64,000 nucleotides of DNA from Vannielia litorea (lineage in GTDB: Bacteria; Pseudomonadota; Alphaproteobacteria; Rhodobacterales; Rhodobacteraceae), in the NCBI RefSeq assembly GCF_019801175.1, contig NZ_JAHVJR010000002.1:496001-560000 (forward strand), read 5' to 3'. The number at the start of each line of letters is the position of its first letter. The stretch's first letter is position 1. The position numbers and the translations under genes are program-made. The notes under the pieces were generated by a model. The model saw nothing but the letters and a program-made list of their open reading frames with translations. It made no database searches and had not been told where the DNA came from. Shown piece after piece: positions 16,260 through 26,400 of the stretch.

Positions 16260-17816
16260 CTAGGATTTTCGCAATGCCGGCGATCGTTTTGCCAGAAGCG
16301 ACTTGAATTCGGCCTTTTCGCCCTCGTCCAGGCACAGGCCAAGGATGACCGACAGGTAGACGAGTGAGCCAAGGGCACCCTGCAAGATCAGGCCGGACCA
16401 TGTGGCCGGTGGGCTTAATTGCCGGATGAGCAGCCAGAAGGCAGCTGCGACGAGCGCTGGGCCCAGTCCGCGCAAGAGCGTGCTGCGGGCGAATTCGGGG
16501 AAGCCCTTGCCGGTCAACCGAAGGAACAGACCCCAGAAATAGAGCACTTGGGACAGTACGGTCACGATGGTGAGCGCAAGGGTCACGCCGACTGCGCCGA
16601 ATGAGAGGACTTCCGCAAAGACCACCATCAGCATGAAGCCCGCGAACTGGAACAGGAAAGCAGGGAGGAAGAACTCACGCACGCGTTTGGTCGCCATCGC
16701 CGTTGTCGCAAGCATCAGCGAGGGCTGGGTAAAAACGAAGTTGATCATGAAGAGGATGATGATCAACGGTGCGCGATCATAGTTTGGGCCCATGTAGAGC
16801 TCTACGAAGATGTCTGCGTAGACGACCAGCGGCACTGCGATGATCATCGATGCCCAGAGCGCATAGCGGCCACCCCGAAAGACTGTGCGTGCCAGACGCT
16901 CGCGATCGTTCAGAGCATTCATGGCGGTTACCGCCGGCTGGAGTGGCATCGCAGCGATCTTCACTGTGGATTCGATCTGCCTGAAGAAGGTGGCTCCGAC
17001 GTGGTAGGCGGTCACATCGACAGCCGTACCGTAGAGGTTGAGAATGAGCGTTGCAGCATGGGTGTAGAGTACGGTGCCCAACTGGCCGAGCGTCGTCCAC
17101 AGGCCGAAGCCCAGAAGCTCTTTAGTCAGAGAGAACGAGAACAGGTGACGTTTGACGCCGAGCTCCGGCAGGATCGTGAATGATCGACGGATCTTCACGA
17201 GGTCGGTGATGAACTCGGCGGTGACGGTCGCAACGACAACCCAGATGACGGCGGGTCCGAAGTAGAGCAACGCCGTGACCGTAAGGATTGCCCGCACGAC
17301 ATCCCGCGCGACCTCCAACAAGTTGCGCTCCACAAAGCGCTGGCGCACGACATAGGCAGTGGTGAATGGCATCGTGACCATGTGGAATACGAAGCCCGCG
17401 GCGAGCAGGATGAACATGAGCCGCGTTTGCTCGACCATGTGTGGCGCGACGTTGAAGACCTTTTCGATGTTCATTGCGAACAGGACCAGCGCAGGCATCA
17501 GGATGGACGCAAAACCCACCAGGACCGGGAAGAGCGACGAAGAGATGCGCCTGACCTCTTCACCATCGCCGCGGGCATAGGCATCGACCATGTAGCGTGC
17601 AATTCCACCGACGAAGAAGGAGAAGAAAAGGGGCCCGAAGACCATCAGCGAGGTGACAAGGGGGAGGACGGCGAACTCCTCGGCCGGAAGGTGCCGCAGC
17701 AGGTATTGATAGACCCAGAGGAGAACCACGAAATTGACGATCCGCGCCATGACACTGCTCGCGGAGTTGATCGCGACGAGGCGTTTGGAGACGACGACGT
17801 GTTTGTGGTCGGCCAC
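16260..17816 (-). CDS. Wzx-type oligosaccharide flippase
   Basis: 518 residues with twelve to fourteen predicted membrane helices and short polar loops. The opening SKRLVAINSASSVMARIVNFVVLLWVYQYLLR-type N-terminus (written here in two reading steps) is typical of the polysaccharide transport/MATE superfamily. It moves the undecaprenyl-linked repeat unit across the inner membrane for polymerisation. It is ten bases downstream of the first methyltransferase gene on the same strand, so the whole 15241-23294 block may be one operon. Its base composition is less GC-rich than the methyltransferase genes beside it. Confidence 0.87.
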   Translation of the reverse strand: MADHKHVVVSKRLVAINSASSVMARIVNFVVLLWVYQYLLRHLPAEEFAVLPLVTSLMVFGPLFFSFFVGGIARYMVDAYARGDGEEVRRISSSLFPVLVGFASILMPALVLFAMNIEKVFNVAPHMVEQTRLMFILLAAGFVFHMVTMPFTTAYVVRQRFVERNLLEVARDVVRAILTVTALLYFGPAVIWVVVATVTAEFITDLVKIRRSFTILPELGVKRHLFSFSLTKELLGFGLWTTLGQLGTVLYTHAATLILNLYGTAVDVTAYHVGATFFRQIESTVKIAAMPLQPAVTAMNALNDRERLARTVFRGGRYALWASMIIAVPLVVYADIFVELYMGPNYDRAPLIIILFMINFVFTQPSLMLATTAMATKRVREFFLPAFLFQFAGFMLMVVFAEVLSFGAVGVTLALTIVTVLSQVLYFWGLFLRLTGKGFPEFARSTLLRGLGPALVAAAFWLLIRQLSPPATWSGLILQGALGSLVYLSVILGLCLDEGEKAEFKSLLAKRSPALRKS

Positions 17817-17825
17817 GCGGGCCTC

Positions 17826-18998
17826 CTATCCTGCAAGCACCGCGAAGTCGGGGGTGAGGCCCATGGCGCGGACCTGGGCGGAGATTTCGGCCTCGTAGAG
17901 CGCATTCGAGATCAGCACGAGATCGGGGGCGAGGGTGGTGAGGGTTTCGGGGGCGATGACGGGGAGGGCGATGCCGGGGGCGGTGAGGCCGTGTTTGCGG
18001 GGGTTGAGGTCGACGAGGGCGGCGAGGGGGGCGGCGGCCTTGGGGCCGAGGGCGTTGGCGAAGGTGATGCCCTTGGAGCCTGCGCCCCAGATCACGGCTT
18101 TGCCGTCGAGCTTGGAGAGGCGGCTGCGCCAGGATTCGAGCTCGGTGTTGGCGGCCTGCCCGAAGGCGCGGGCGGTGTCCTGCACCTGGGCTGCGCCGGG
18201 ATCGAGGTAGGCGGGGTCGGGCTCGACGGGGCGGGCCTCGACCATCAGGAACTGCTCGCCGTAGCCCGCCTGCACCAAGGTTGGAACGAAGCCTGCGCGG
18301 CGCATCAGGGTGGTGATGGAGGCGGCGGTCCAGTAGCCGACGTGCTCGTAGATCACATCCCACATCGAGACGGTCTCGAGCATCCACCCGGCGTTGGGCA
18401 CCTCAAAGTAGATCGGCACGTCGCGGGGGCCGATGGCGCGGCGAATGTCCTGCATCAGCGCGAGGGGTGTATCGAGGTGTTCGAGGACGTGGCGGCACAG
18501 GATGGCATCGAAGGGGCGCTCGAGTTGGTCGGAGCGGAAGTACTCAGGCACGATTTCGACGCCGTCGCGGGCGGTGAAGGGGGTTTCCTTGCCCTCCATC
18601 GACGGGTCGAAGCCGGTGGCGGTGGCGGCGCCGTGCTGTGCCATGAGGTCGAGGAAGTGGCCATCGCCGCAGCCGATCTCGATGACGTGCTTGCCCGCCA
18701 GATCGAAGCGGCTGACGAGGCCGGAGGTGAGCTCTTCGGCGAAAGCCTGAAAGCGGGGCGAGAAGTGCAGCGCGTTCTCGTAGCCGGGGGCGTAGTGCAT
18801 TTTTGCCGGGTCGAAGTCGGCGTTCCAGACGAAGGCGCAGGCGGGGCAGATGACGAGGGTCACGTCGCCCGCCGGGGCAGCGCGGGCGGCGTCGGCGTCT
18901 GGCCAGAGCTGGTTGCAGATGATCGGGACATTGCCGAGGGCGAAAACCGGGCCGGGCGCGGGCGTGTTGCAGACGGGGCAGTGGGTGGCGAGGCTCAT
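17826..18998 (-). CDS. C-methyltransferase-family protein with altered catalytic motif
   Basis: 390 residues with the three-part layout of sugar C-methyltransferases: an N-terminal zinc site (Cys 7, 10, 51, 54), a SAM fold (VIEIGCGDGHF, residues 105-115; LCRHVLEH), and a C-terminal Rossmann-like domain (VIWGAGSKGITF). The family's YxEH loop reads IYEH here (216-219), so the tyrosine is next to the glutamate rather than two places before it. It is a clear paralogue of the next two upstream genes. It probably acts on a nucleotide-linked sugar made by this cassette, or on a different position of it. Start ATG at 18998; two bases separate it from the next gene's stop. Confidence 0.82.
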   Translation of the reverse strand: MSLATHCPVCNTPAPGPVFALGNVPIICNQLWPDADAARAAPAGDVTLVICPACAFVWNADFDPAKMHYAPGYENALHFSPRFQAFAEELTSGLVSRFDLAGKHVIEIGCGDGHFLDLMAQHGAATATGFDPSMEGKETPFTARDGVEIVPEYFRSDQLERPFDAILCRHVLEHLDTPLALMQDIRRAIGPRDVPIYFEVPNAGWMLETVSMWDVIYEHVGYWTAASITTLMRRAGFVPTLVQAGYGEQFLMVEARPVEPDPAYLDPGAAQVQDTARAFGQAANTELESWRSRLSKLDGKAVIWGAGSKGITFANALGPKAAAPLAALVDLNPRKHGLTAPGIALPVIAPETLTTLAPDLVLISNALYEAEISAQVRAMGLTPDFAVLAG

Positions 18999-19000
18999 GG

Positions 19001-20194
19001 CTACACCGCCACCAGTTCGGGCGTGAGGCCCATCGATTTGAGCTGCGCGCCGATCTCGGGCAGGTAGATCGGGTTCATCACGATCACCGTGTCGGGGGGC
19101 GTGCCGGGCAGGTCATCGGGCGACCAGACGAGGTGGCCGGTGCCGGGCAGGTATTTGCCTTGCTTGTGGGGGTTGATGTCGATCACCTGCGCGACCTCGG
19201 GGCCGAGGCCGTTGGTGGTGAGGAAGGACACGCCCTTGGAGCCGCCGCCCCAGATGGCAACGCGCTTGCCCTCGGCGTGACGGGTTTTGACGAATTTGGT
19301 CCAATGCGCGCGGACCTCGGCCACCTTGGCGGGGAAGGCGGCGGCGAGGGTGCGGACGGCGGCGAGATCATCCTCGTTGTCCAGCGGCGGGCGGCCGGTG
19401 GAGGGCTCGGCATACTGGATGATGTATTGGTCGTCGTAGGCGAGGTAGAGCTTGGTCACATCCATCCCGGCGCGGCGGAACAGGCGGGCGTGACTGCCGA
19501 GGGTGAAGTAGGAGCAGTGCTCGTAATAGATATCCCAGAAGGCGCCCTCATCGAGCACGCGGCGCACATCCGGGGTTTCGAAGAAGATGCCCACATCGCG
19601 GCGGCCTTTCAGCACCTCGGCGATATCGTCCATCAGCTTGCCGACCTCGGGGATGTGCTCCAGCGTGTGGCGGCAGACGACGAAATCGGGGGTGTCGGCG
19701 ATGGTGGCCGGGTCGAAATACTCGCGCTGAAAGGCGATCTCCTGCCCGTCGGCGCCGGGGAGGCGCTCGGGGATGAAACCGGGATCAACGCCCAGCCCCT
19801 GAGTGCCGGTCTGGCGCGCCAGTTCCTGAAGGAACTCGCCTTTGCCGCAGCCGATCTCGAGCGTGCGCTTGCCCTTCAGGTCGTAGAGCGAGGCGACCTC
19901 GGCGGCCAGTTCCTGCGCGAAACGGTTGAAGGTGCCCGAGAAGTGCTGGCTCTCTTCCGTGGTCGAGGCGTAGTCGACCTTGGCCAGATCGAAGGCGCGG
20001 TTGAAGACGAAGCCGCAGTCGGCGCAGAAATCGAGCACCAGCGGCGCGCGGGGAAAGTCGCGCGCCTCCGCCTCGGTATCGAGCAGGATGCAGCTTTGCA
20101 CCGGGATCGCATCCAGCCGATAGATCTCGGTCAGGGCGGTGCCGCCGCAGGCCGGGCAGGGCTTGGTGGGAGGTGTCATGCCGGTATCGCTCAC
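19001..20194 (-). CDS. Sugar C-methyltransferase-family protein
   Basis: 397 residues from the GTG at 20194, which overlaps the preceding stop as GTGA; the ATG at 20179 is the alternative. Zinc cysteines at 13, 16, 57 and 60; SAM motif TLEIGCGKG (111-119); VCRHTLEH; catalytic loop YYEH (223-226), which keeps the tyrosine two places before the glutamate; and a C-terminal AIWGGGSKGVSF. Members such as TylC3 and NovU transfer a methyl group to carbon 3 of a 4-keto NDP-sugar. Sits between two paralogues in one transcript. Confidence 0.85.
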   Translation of the reverse strand: MSDTGMTPPTKPCPACGGTALTEIYRLDAIPVQSCILLDTEAEARDFPRAPLVLDFCADCGFVFNRAFDLAKVDYASTTEESQHFSGTFNRFAQELAAEVASLYDLKGKRTLEIGCGKGEFLQELARQTGTQGLGVDPGFIPERLPGADGQEIAFQREYFDPATIADTPDFVVCRHTLEHIPEVGKLMDDIAEVLKGRRDVGIFFETPDVRRVLDEGAFWDIYYEHCSYFTLGSHARLFRRAGMDVTKLYLAYDDQYIIQYAEPSTGRPPLDNEDDLAAVRTLAAAFPAKVAEVRAHWTKFVKTRHAEGKRVAIWGGGSKGVSFLTTNGLGPEVAQVIDINPHKQGKYLPGTGHLVWSPDDLPGTPPDTVIVMNPIYLPEIGAQLKSMGLTPELVAV

Positions 20195-22515
20195 GACTGG
20201 CCCACGATCTCCAGTTCGGGGATCGGCACGACGAACTTGCCGCCCGCTGCGAGGAACTCCTGCTGCTGGCGGATGATCTCGTCGCGGAAGTTCCACGGCA
20301 GGATCATGACGTAATCCGGCTTGTCGGACTTCAGCTTTTCGGGGTCGTCGATGCGGACGCGGACGCCGGGCATGTATTTGCCCTGCTTATGCACGTTCTT
20401 GTCGACCGCGTATTCGATCAGCCTGCTGTTCAAGTCGAGGAAGTTGAGCATGATGGTGCCCTTCGCCGCCGCGCCATAGGCCGCGATGCGCTTGCCCTCG
20501 GCGCGCAGGCCACCGATCAGATCACGCGCCTTGCGACGGAACTCGCGGACGCGCTCGCCGAAGGTTTCGTAATAGGCGAAGGTATCGAGCCCCAGCGCGG
20601 CCTCTTCGGCGAGGATGGTGGCGACGGCCTCTGAGGGCTGGTCGGTTTTGCCGAAGTAGAGCCGCAGTGAGCCGCCGTGGATCGGCAGGCGGCGCACGTC
20701 GTTCAGGTAGAGCCCGTGGCGGGCGAAGAGGGTCTTGGCAGAGCCGACGGAGAAGTAGCACAGGTGCTCGTGGTAGATCGTGTCGAACTCGATGAAGTCG
20801 ATCAGGTCGCGCACGTAGGGGAACTCGACCGAAACGATGCCGTCATCCTTGAGCAGCGCGGCCATGCCGGCGACGAGGTCGTTCTGGTCGGCGACATGGG
20901 CAACGACGTTGTTGGCGATGATCACATCGGCGCGGCGGCCCTCATCGGCGAGGCCTTGGGCCAGCTTTTTCCCGAAGAAGTCGTTGATGGTTTCGATGCC
21001 CTTTTCGCGGGCGGCGGTGGCCGGTTGCAGGGCCGGGTCAATGCCCAGCACGGGCACGCCCTTTTCCTTGAAGTTCTGGAGCAGGTAGCCGTCGTTCGAG
21101 GCGATCTCGGCGACGAGGCTGTCGCCGGTGAGGCCGCGCATCTCGATCAGCTCCAGCGCGTTCTCGCGGCTGTGCTTCAGCAGGTCTTCGGAGAAGGAGG
21201 AGAAATAGAGGTAGTCGTCGCCGAACATTTCCTCGGGCGGGCGGGTCTCGAGCAGCTGCACAAGGGTGCAGCCGGGGCAGTAGCCAAGGCGCAGCGGCAC
21301 GAGGGACTCGCGGTGGGCGAGGCCGGTTTCATCCAGCAGACCATCGGAGCGGGGCATCAGGCCGAGATCCAGGATCGGCTGGAGGCCCTTGGTGCCACAG
21401 GAGATGCAGGACACCTCGGCGGCGTCGGCCACGAAATCGGCGGGCAGGCTCTGGGTGGCGGCCTCTGCGCGCGCGGCGCGGGCGCTTTCGGTGTGCTGGA
21501 GCGAGGTGTCGATCACATCGTCGGCGATCAACTTCTTGATGTGGCCGATGCGCTGGTAGCGCGGGCCTTCGAACTCTTCGAGCGTCAGATCGACGGCCTT
21601 GTAGGACTCGTAGAGCGTTTGCGCGCCCTTCTTTGCATCCCACTGGGGCTTGAAGGATGGCATGACCCGCTGGATCTTGTCGCAGTTCACGCGGTAGCTG
21701 CGCTTGTCGGGCCCGGCATCGTCGGCAAAGGTGACCTCGCAACCGGGGACCACGGCGGCGACGATCTCGGCCAGTTCCTTGATCTGGTAGTTGTGCTCGG
21801 TGACGCCGACGTTGAACGCCTCGTTACGGATTTTCTCGACCGGCGTTTCCAGCGTGGCGCAGAAGGCGCGGGAGATGTCCTCGATATGGGTGATCGGGCG
21901 CCACGGGGTGCCATCGGACTTCATGTGGATATTGCTGGTGGTCACGGCCCATGCGACGAGGTTGTTCAGCACCAGGTCGAAGCGGATGCGCGGGCTGACG
22001 CCATAGGCGGTGGCCGAGCGCAGGTAGGTCGGGCAGAAGCTGTCATCGGCCAGCTCGGCCAGCGCCAGCTCGGATTTGACCTTGCTTTCGCCGTAGGGGG
22101 TGACCGGATTGAAGGCGCCGTTCTCGTCGATGAAATCGGCCCCGCCTGCGCCGTAGTTGGAGCAGGAGGAGGAGAACACAAAGCGCTCGACCCCGGCGGC
22201 CTTGGCGGCGCGGGCGACATTCATCGTGCCCTCGAAGTTGATGTCATAGGTCGTTTGCGGGCGAAAATCGCCGAGCGGGTCATTGGAGAGGGCGGCGAGG
22301 TGCAGCACGGCATCGAAGCCGAGCAGATCGGCCGGGGTGACCTCCCGGATGTCCTTGAGCAGGGTCGGCACCTCGGGCATCTCCCCGCCGGGGGCGAAGG
22401 TGCAGCGCTCATAAAGGTCGCTGTCGATGCCCGCGACCTCGTGGCCGGCGGCGGTGAGCATGGGGGTGAGGACGGTGCCGATGTAGCCTCGGTGGCCGGT
22501 TACCAATACGCGCAT
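20191..22515 (-). CDS. Fusion: NAD-dependent sugar epimerase/dehydratase + C-methyltransferase
   Basis: 774 residues. Residues 1 to about 345 are an extended short-chain dehydrogenase: GHRGYIG (7-13) for NAD binding, then SSSCSN (115-120) and the active-site YGESK (Tyr 141, Lys 145). Residues 365-774 are a full C-methyltransferase: zinc cysteines 370, 373, 413, 416; SAM motif EIASNDG (470-476); the canonical YHEH loop (581-584); and a C-terminal AAYGAAAKG. No stop or frame break is visible between the halves. The SDR likely makes or processes a 4-keto or epimerised CDP-sugar that the methyltransferase half uses directly. The start is ATG at 22515, sharing TGATG with the RfbF stop; a GTG three bases earlier is possible. 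Confidence 0.88.
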   Translation of the reverse strand: MRVLVTGHRGYIGTVLTPMLTAAGHEVAGIDSDLYERCTFAPGGEMPEVPTLLKDIREVTPADLLGFDAVLHLAALSNDPLGDFRPQTTYDINFEGTMNVARAAKAAGVERFVFSSSCSNYGAGGADFIDENGAFNPVTPYGESKVKSELALAELADDSFCPTYLRSATAYGVSPRIRFDLVLNNLVAWAVTTSNIHMKSDGTPWRPITHIEDISRAFCATLETPVEKIRNEAFNVGVTEHNYQIKELAEIVAAVVPGCEVTFADDAGPDKRSYRVNCDKIQRVMPSFKPQWDAKKGAQTLYESYKAVDLTLEEFEGPRYQRIGHIKKLIADDVIDTSLQHTESARAARAEAATQSLPADFVADAAEVSCISCGTKGLQPILDLGLMPRSDGLLDETGLAHRESLVPLRLGYCPGCTLVQLLETRPPEEMFGDDYLYFSSFSEDLLKHSRENALELIEMRGLTGDSLVAEIASNDGYLLQNFKEKGVPVLGIDPALQPATAAREKGIETINDFFGKKLAQGLADEGRRADVIIANNVVAHVADQNDLVAGMAALLKDDGIVSVEFPYVRDLIDFIEFDTIYHEHLCYFSVGSAKTLFARHGLYLNDVRRLPIHGGSLRLYFGKTDQPSEAVATILAEEAALGLDTFAYYETFGERVREFRRKARDLIGGLRAEGKRIAAYGAAAKGTIMLNFLDLNSRLIEYAVDKNVHKQGKYMPGVRVRIDDPEKLKSDKPDYVMILPWNFRDEIIRQQQEFLAAGGKFVVPIPELEIVGQS

Positions 22516-23294
22516 CACTTTTTCTCCCAGACAGCCCAGGGCTTTTCACCGGAGTCCCACAGCTTTTGCAGCGTGTGCTTGTCGCGCAGCGTGTCCATCG
22601 CTGCCCAGAACCCCTCGTGACGATAGGCCATCAGCTGGCCGTCCTTGGCGAGGTTTTCGAGCGGTGCGTGCTCGAACATGACCATATCGCCCTCGATGTA
22701 ATCGAGCACCTGCGGTTCGAGCACGAAAAAGGCACCGTTGATCCAGCCCTCGGCGGTTTGGGGCTTTTCCTCGAAAGCGGTGACCTGATCGCCCTCAAAA
22801 CGCATGTGACCGTAGCGGGCCTGCGGGCGGACGGCGGTGATGGTGGCGAGCTTGCCGTGGCTGCGGTGGAAGGCGAGGAGCTTGTCGAGGTTCACGTCTG
22901 ACACGCCATCGCCCCACGTGAGCATGAAAGTCTCGTCGTTCAGGTAGGGCTTGAGCCGTTTGACGCGCCCGCCCGTGAGGGTTTCATCGCCGGTTTCGAT
23001 CAGGTCGACCGTCCAGGGTGCGTGGGCTTGATCGTGGCGCACCAGCGGCTCAGGGGCGCCGAGGTTGATGGTGAGGTTGCCCGAAAGCGTGCCGTACTCC
23101 GCGAAGTAGCGCTTGATGTAATCGCCCTTGTAACCGAGCGCGACGGCGAAATCGTTGTACCCGTAATGCGAGTAGATATTCATGATGTGCCAGAGGATCG
23201 GCTTGCCGCCGATCTCGACCATCGGTTTGGGGCGGATGACTGTTTCCTCAGCGAGGCGAGTGCCCTTACCGCCGGCAAGAATGGCAATCTTCAT
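22515..23294 (-). CDS. rfbF: Glucose-1-phosphate cytidylyltransferase
   Basis: 259 residues from ATG at 23294 with GGAG nine bases upstream; a slightly longer start at 23309 lacks this. The signature is nearly complete: LAGGKGTRLAEET (6-18), RPKPMVEIGGKPILWHIM, GYKGDYIKRYF, and LTWGDGVSDVN for the metal site. It makes CDP-glucose from CTP and glucose-1-phosphate, the entry step to CDP-deoxy and branched sugars. It heads the methyltransferase cassette. The CDP-glucose 4,6-dehydratase (RfbG) that usually follows is not present in the window; either the fused SDR does this step or it is encoded elsewhere. Confidence 0.94.
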   Translation of the reverse strand: MKIAILAGGKGTRLAEETVIRPKPMVEIGGKPILWHIMNIYSHYGYNDFAVALGYKGDYIKRYFAEYGTLSGNLTINLGAPEPLVRHDQAHAPWTVDLIETGDETLTGGRVKRLKPYLNDETFMLTWGDGVSDVNLDKLLAFHRSHGKLATITAVRPQARYGHMRFEGDQVTAFEEKPQTAEGWINGAFFVLEPQVLDYIEGDMVMFEHAPLENLAKDGQLMAYRHEGFWAAMDTLRDKHTLQKLWDSGEKPWAVWEKK

Positions 23295-23368
23295 CGAATA
23301 ATACTCCAATAAAACCGGTGCTTGAATTGTTGCGAATGAATAAAGGCCTTTTCAAGATATTTTGGCTG

Positions 23369-23385
23369 ATCCCGGTTGACGGGAT
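23369..23385 (-). terminator. Weak hairpin after the giant repeat-protein gene
   Basis: ATCCCG-GTTGA-CGGGAT gives a six-pair stem in the gap between the 2252-residue protein gene and rfbF. No T run follows on the minus strand, so termination is only a suggestion. Confidence 0.25.
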
Positions 23386-23407
23386 TGAATGATGCGTGTC
23401 CTTCGCG

Positions 23408-26400
23408 TCAGACGATTGCGTCGGTGAAGGCAAAATTGCCGTCTTCGAGATCGAGACCGGTGACGCCGTTGATCACCCCGATGAGCTCGTCGGCGTCGCC
23501 GCCGGTGCCCACGAGCCAGATGGCTGTGCCTGGTGTCAGGCCGGCGTGATCCTCGGTGAGGAGGTAGTCCGTGGCGCTGCCGGACAGCTGGACCTGATCG
23601 ATGCCTGCCTCGAAATCCCAGATGAAGCCGTAGTCCTCGATCCCGTCGGTGGCCCCATTGCCGTCATCGTAGAAGGCGCCGCCAGCATCGCCGAACACGA
23701 AGACATCGGCCCCGCCGGCACCCACGAAGACATCCAGCTCGCCCTGCCCGGGCTGGGCGCTGCCAGTATCGGCGGCGATAAGCACCTCGGCGGTGTCGTC
23801 TCCCTGAATGATATCGCTGCCGGTGATCTCGGTGACGGTCAGATCGCCGAAGGTGACATCGAAGTAGTGGGCGTTGAGGTAGATCGAGCCGGTCGCCGGG
23901 GCCTCTTCGAGCGAGAAGGTCTCGGTGGTCTGAAGCGTCCACTCCGCGGGCTCCGGCGTGCCAACCTCCCAGATCTTGATGCTGTAGACCCGGTCATAGA
24001 TGCCGGTCTGCTCGACGCTGACGACGAAGTTGTAGGTTAGCCCTTCGGAGAGGGTCATGTTGTCGGTGCCGAGCACTTCGGAGAAGACGTGGTAACTGTG
24101 GCTCTCGACTCGATCGGTATAGAAGATCGATGCGCCCGGCTCGTAGCCGCTGGCGGGTTGCCAGCCAACGAAACGATCGGTGGTATGCCCGTCCCAGAGC
24201 ATGCCGATGGCAAACCCTCCGCCATCACGCCCGTTCGGATCGACGTTCTGGAGGTCGTGCATGGTGATGGTTGTCACCAGTTCGTAGTTGTCCCAGCTCT
24301 GGTCGCCGAGAACGAGAAGGCGGTCGTACCCGAGTTGGGTCGGGCGCACGCCGTTGTCGTCAAAGGTCCACTCGCCATCGACCACCTGCACGACGTCCTG
24401 AAGGTGGGTGACGGTCTCCCAGTCGATGGAGTAGTTGGGGCTCCAGTCGCCACCTGACTCGTATTCGATTGTCACATCCTGAGTGACGACCTGGCCGTTA
24501 TCGAGAGTGGCGTAGATGGTTACCACGTCATCGGCGGAGGAGCCGTCGAGATCAGTGTAGGCAATGTCGATGTTGAAATCGCCGTTCTCTTGCAGGCGCC
24601 GGGTATCGGGCCCGAGCGACAGTGTTTGTAGCGGGCCGCCATTGAGGCTGTAGGTCAGTTCGGTGACATTCTCACTGACGTTACCGAGGATGTTGATCCA
24701 CACTTGGCTTTCGCCGGGCGATCCGAAGCTCTGGGTGTCGCCGTACCAGACATTGATCGGATCCTGCACATCGAGGCTCAGCGTGGCGGAGGAGGTGAAC
24801 TCTCCGTCGCTGATTTCATACGTTATCGTATCAACACCTTGGAAGCCTTCACCGGGGGTGTAGGTGTAGGTGCCATCGCCGTTGTCGAACAGCGTACCGT
24901 TTGATGGCGTGCCGAGGTTGGTGAGCGTCAGCGTGTCGCTCACGTCCGGGTCATAGTCGTTGGCCGTAAGATCGCTCAGGTCGAAGGTGACCGATTCGGC
25001 CACGAAGAGGTTGTCGTCGACCGCCACGGGCGCGTGATTTACGGGCACGTAGCTGCCGTCTTCGTTGGTGATCGGGTCGAGCGAATTTTCGAAGTAGTCC
25101 ACGTAGGCGGTATAGCCGGGCACTGTTCCGGTGAAGGACGTGCTGCCGGCGAAGAGGCCGACCTGACTCACATCCATGACGCGCTCGTAGGTGAAAGCCT
25201 CGACCCAGTCTGACCCGCCGCCGCGGTATTCGAAAATGAACAGGTCACCGTCGCGGCTGATCCGAAGCTCCTCGACAACGCCGGGGCCGATGGAATCGAA
25301 CAACGGATAGGTGGTTTGGCCGTTGACGATATCGCCGACGATCAGGGTCAGGGTCGAGCCGGTGTAGGCGAGGTCGAACCTGATCCAGTTGCCCTCGTCC
25401 TCGATCACCAGAAGCCCGTGCTCCTGATACTGTTGCGATGGCTCGGACAGAAAGCCCGCGGAAATCTCGAAATCCAGGTTCTCGACATCCTGGAGCACGC
25501 GCGGTGTCGTCATCACGTCGGATGCACTGACCTGCACGCCCTCGGGCGATGTGATGGCAAGGAAGGCCTCTGCCCCGTCATAGGCGATGTGCGCCTCGCC
25601 AGCGATGCCCTCGAACTGCCAGACGGGAGAGAGGGTCTCACCGGAGAAATCATCGGACTGGGCGTCGAAAGTGGCGACCAGAACCGAGACATTGCCCGTG
25701 GACACAAAGGTGCCGTCGCTCACCACGTAGGTGAACTCTTCGGTCCCCTCGAACCCGGGATCGGGTGTGTAGACATAGTTACCGCCGCCGAGATCGGTGA
25801 TGGTGCCGTTTGCCGGATCTTCGATGGAAACGAGCGTGAGTGTGTCACCGTTGATGTCGTAGTCGTTGCCGACAAGCTCGGCCTCGGTGAAGGCGAGGCT
25901 GCCGCCGGGATCCACGTTGAAATGGTCATCTGCCGGGATCGGTGCGGCAGGGTCTGGCTCGTAGCCGGCATCTTCATCAAGGATCGGATCAAAGCTGGAT
26001 TCGACGTAATCCACCAAGGCCGTCAGCGCGGCGTCGGCACCGACGCTTCCGGCAAAGATGCCTGCCTGTGTCATCTCCATATCGACAATGGCGCTGCCTG
26101 CCGTCACCCACGTTTCGCCATCCTCGGAGTACAGGAAGCTGTAGGTGTCACCGACCCGCTCGAGCCGGAGATATTGGGCGGCGGTGCTGATACTCTCCTT
26201 CAATACTGTCGTGGAGGTGCCGTCGATTGTGACGGCGGCAAAGACATAGAGCCGCGTGCCATCCGAGTAGAAATCGAAACGAAGCCAGTTGCTCTCGTCG
26301 GCCTGAACCAAGATGCCCTGCATCTGGTGGCGCTCGGTGGGCGTGCTCAGGAAGCGCACCTCGAGCGTCATGTCTTCGTCGCTAATCTCCTGCATGATCC

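Noticed and set aside
17382..19067. A 561-codon plus-strand frame over the flippase and methyltransferase genes
   Set aside because: It spans two well-supported genes on the other strand and is Gly/Glu-rich without known features.
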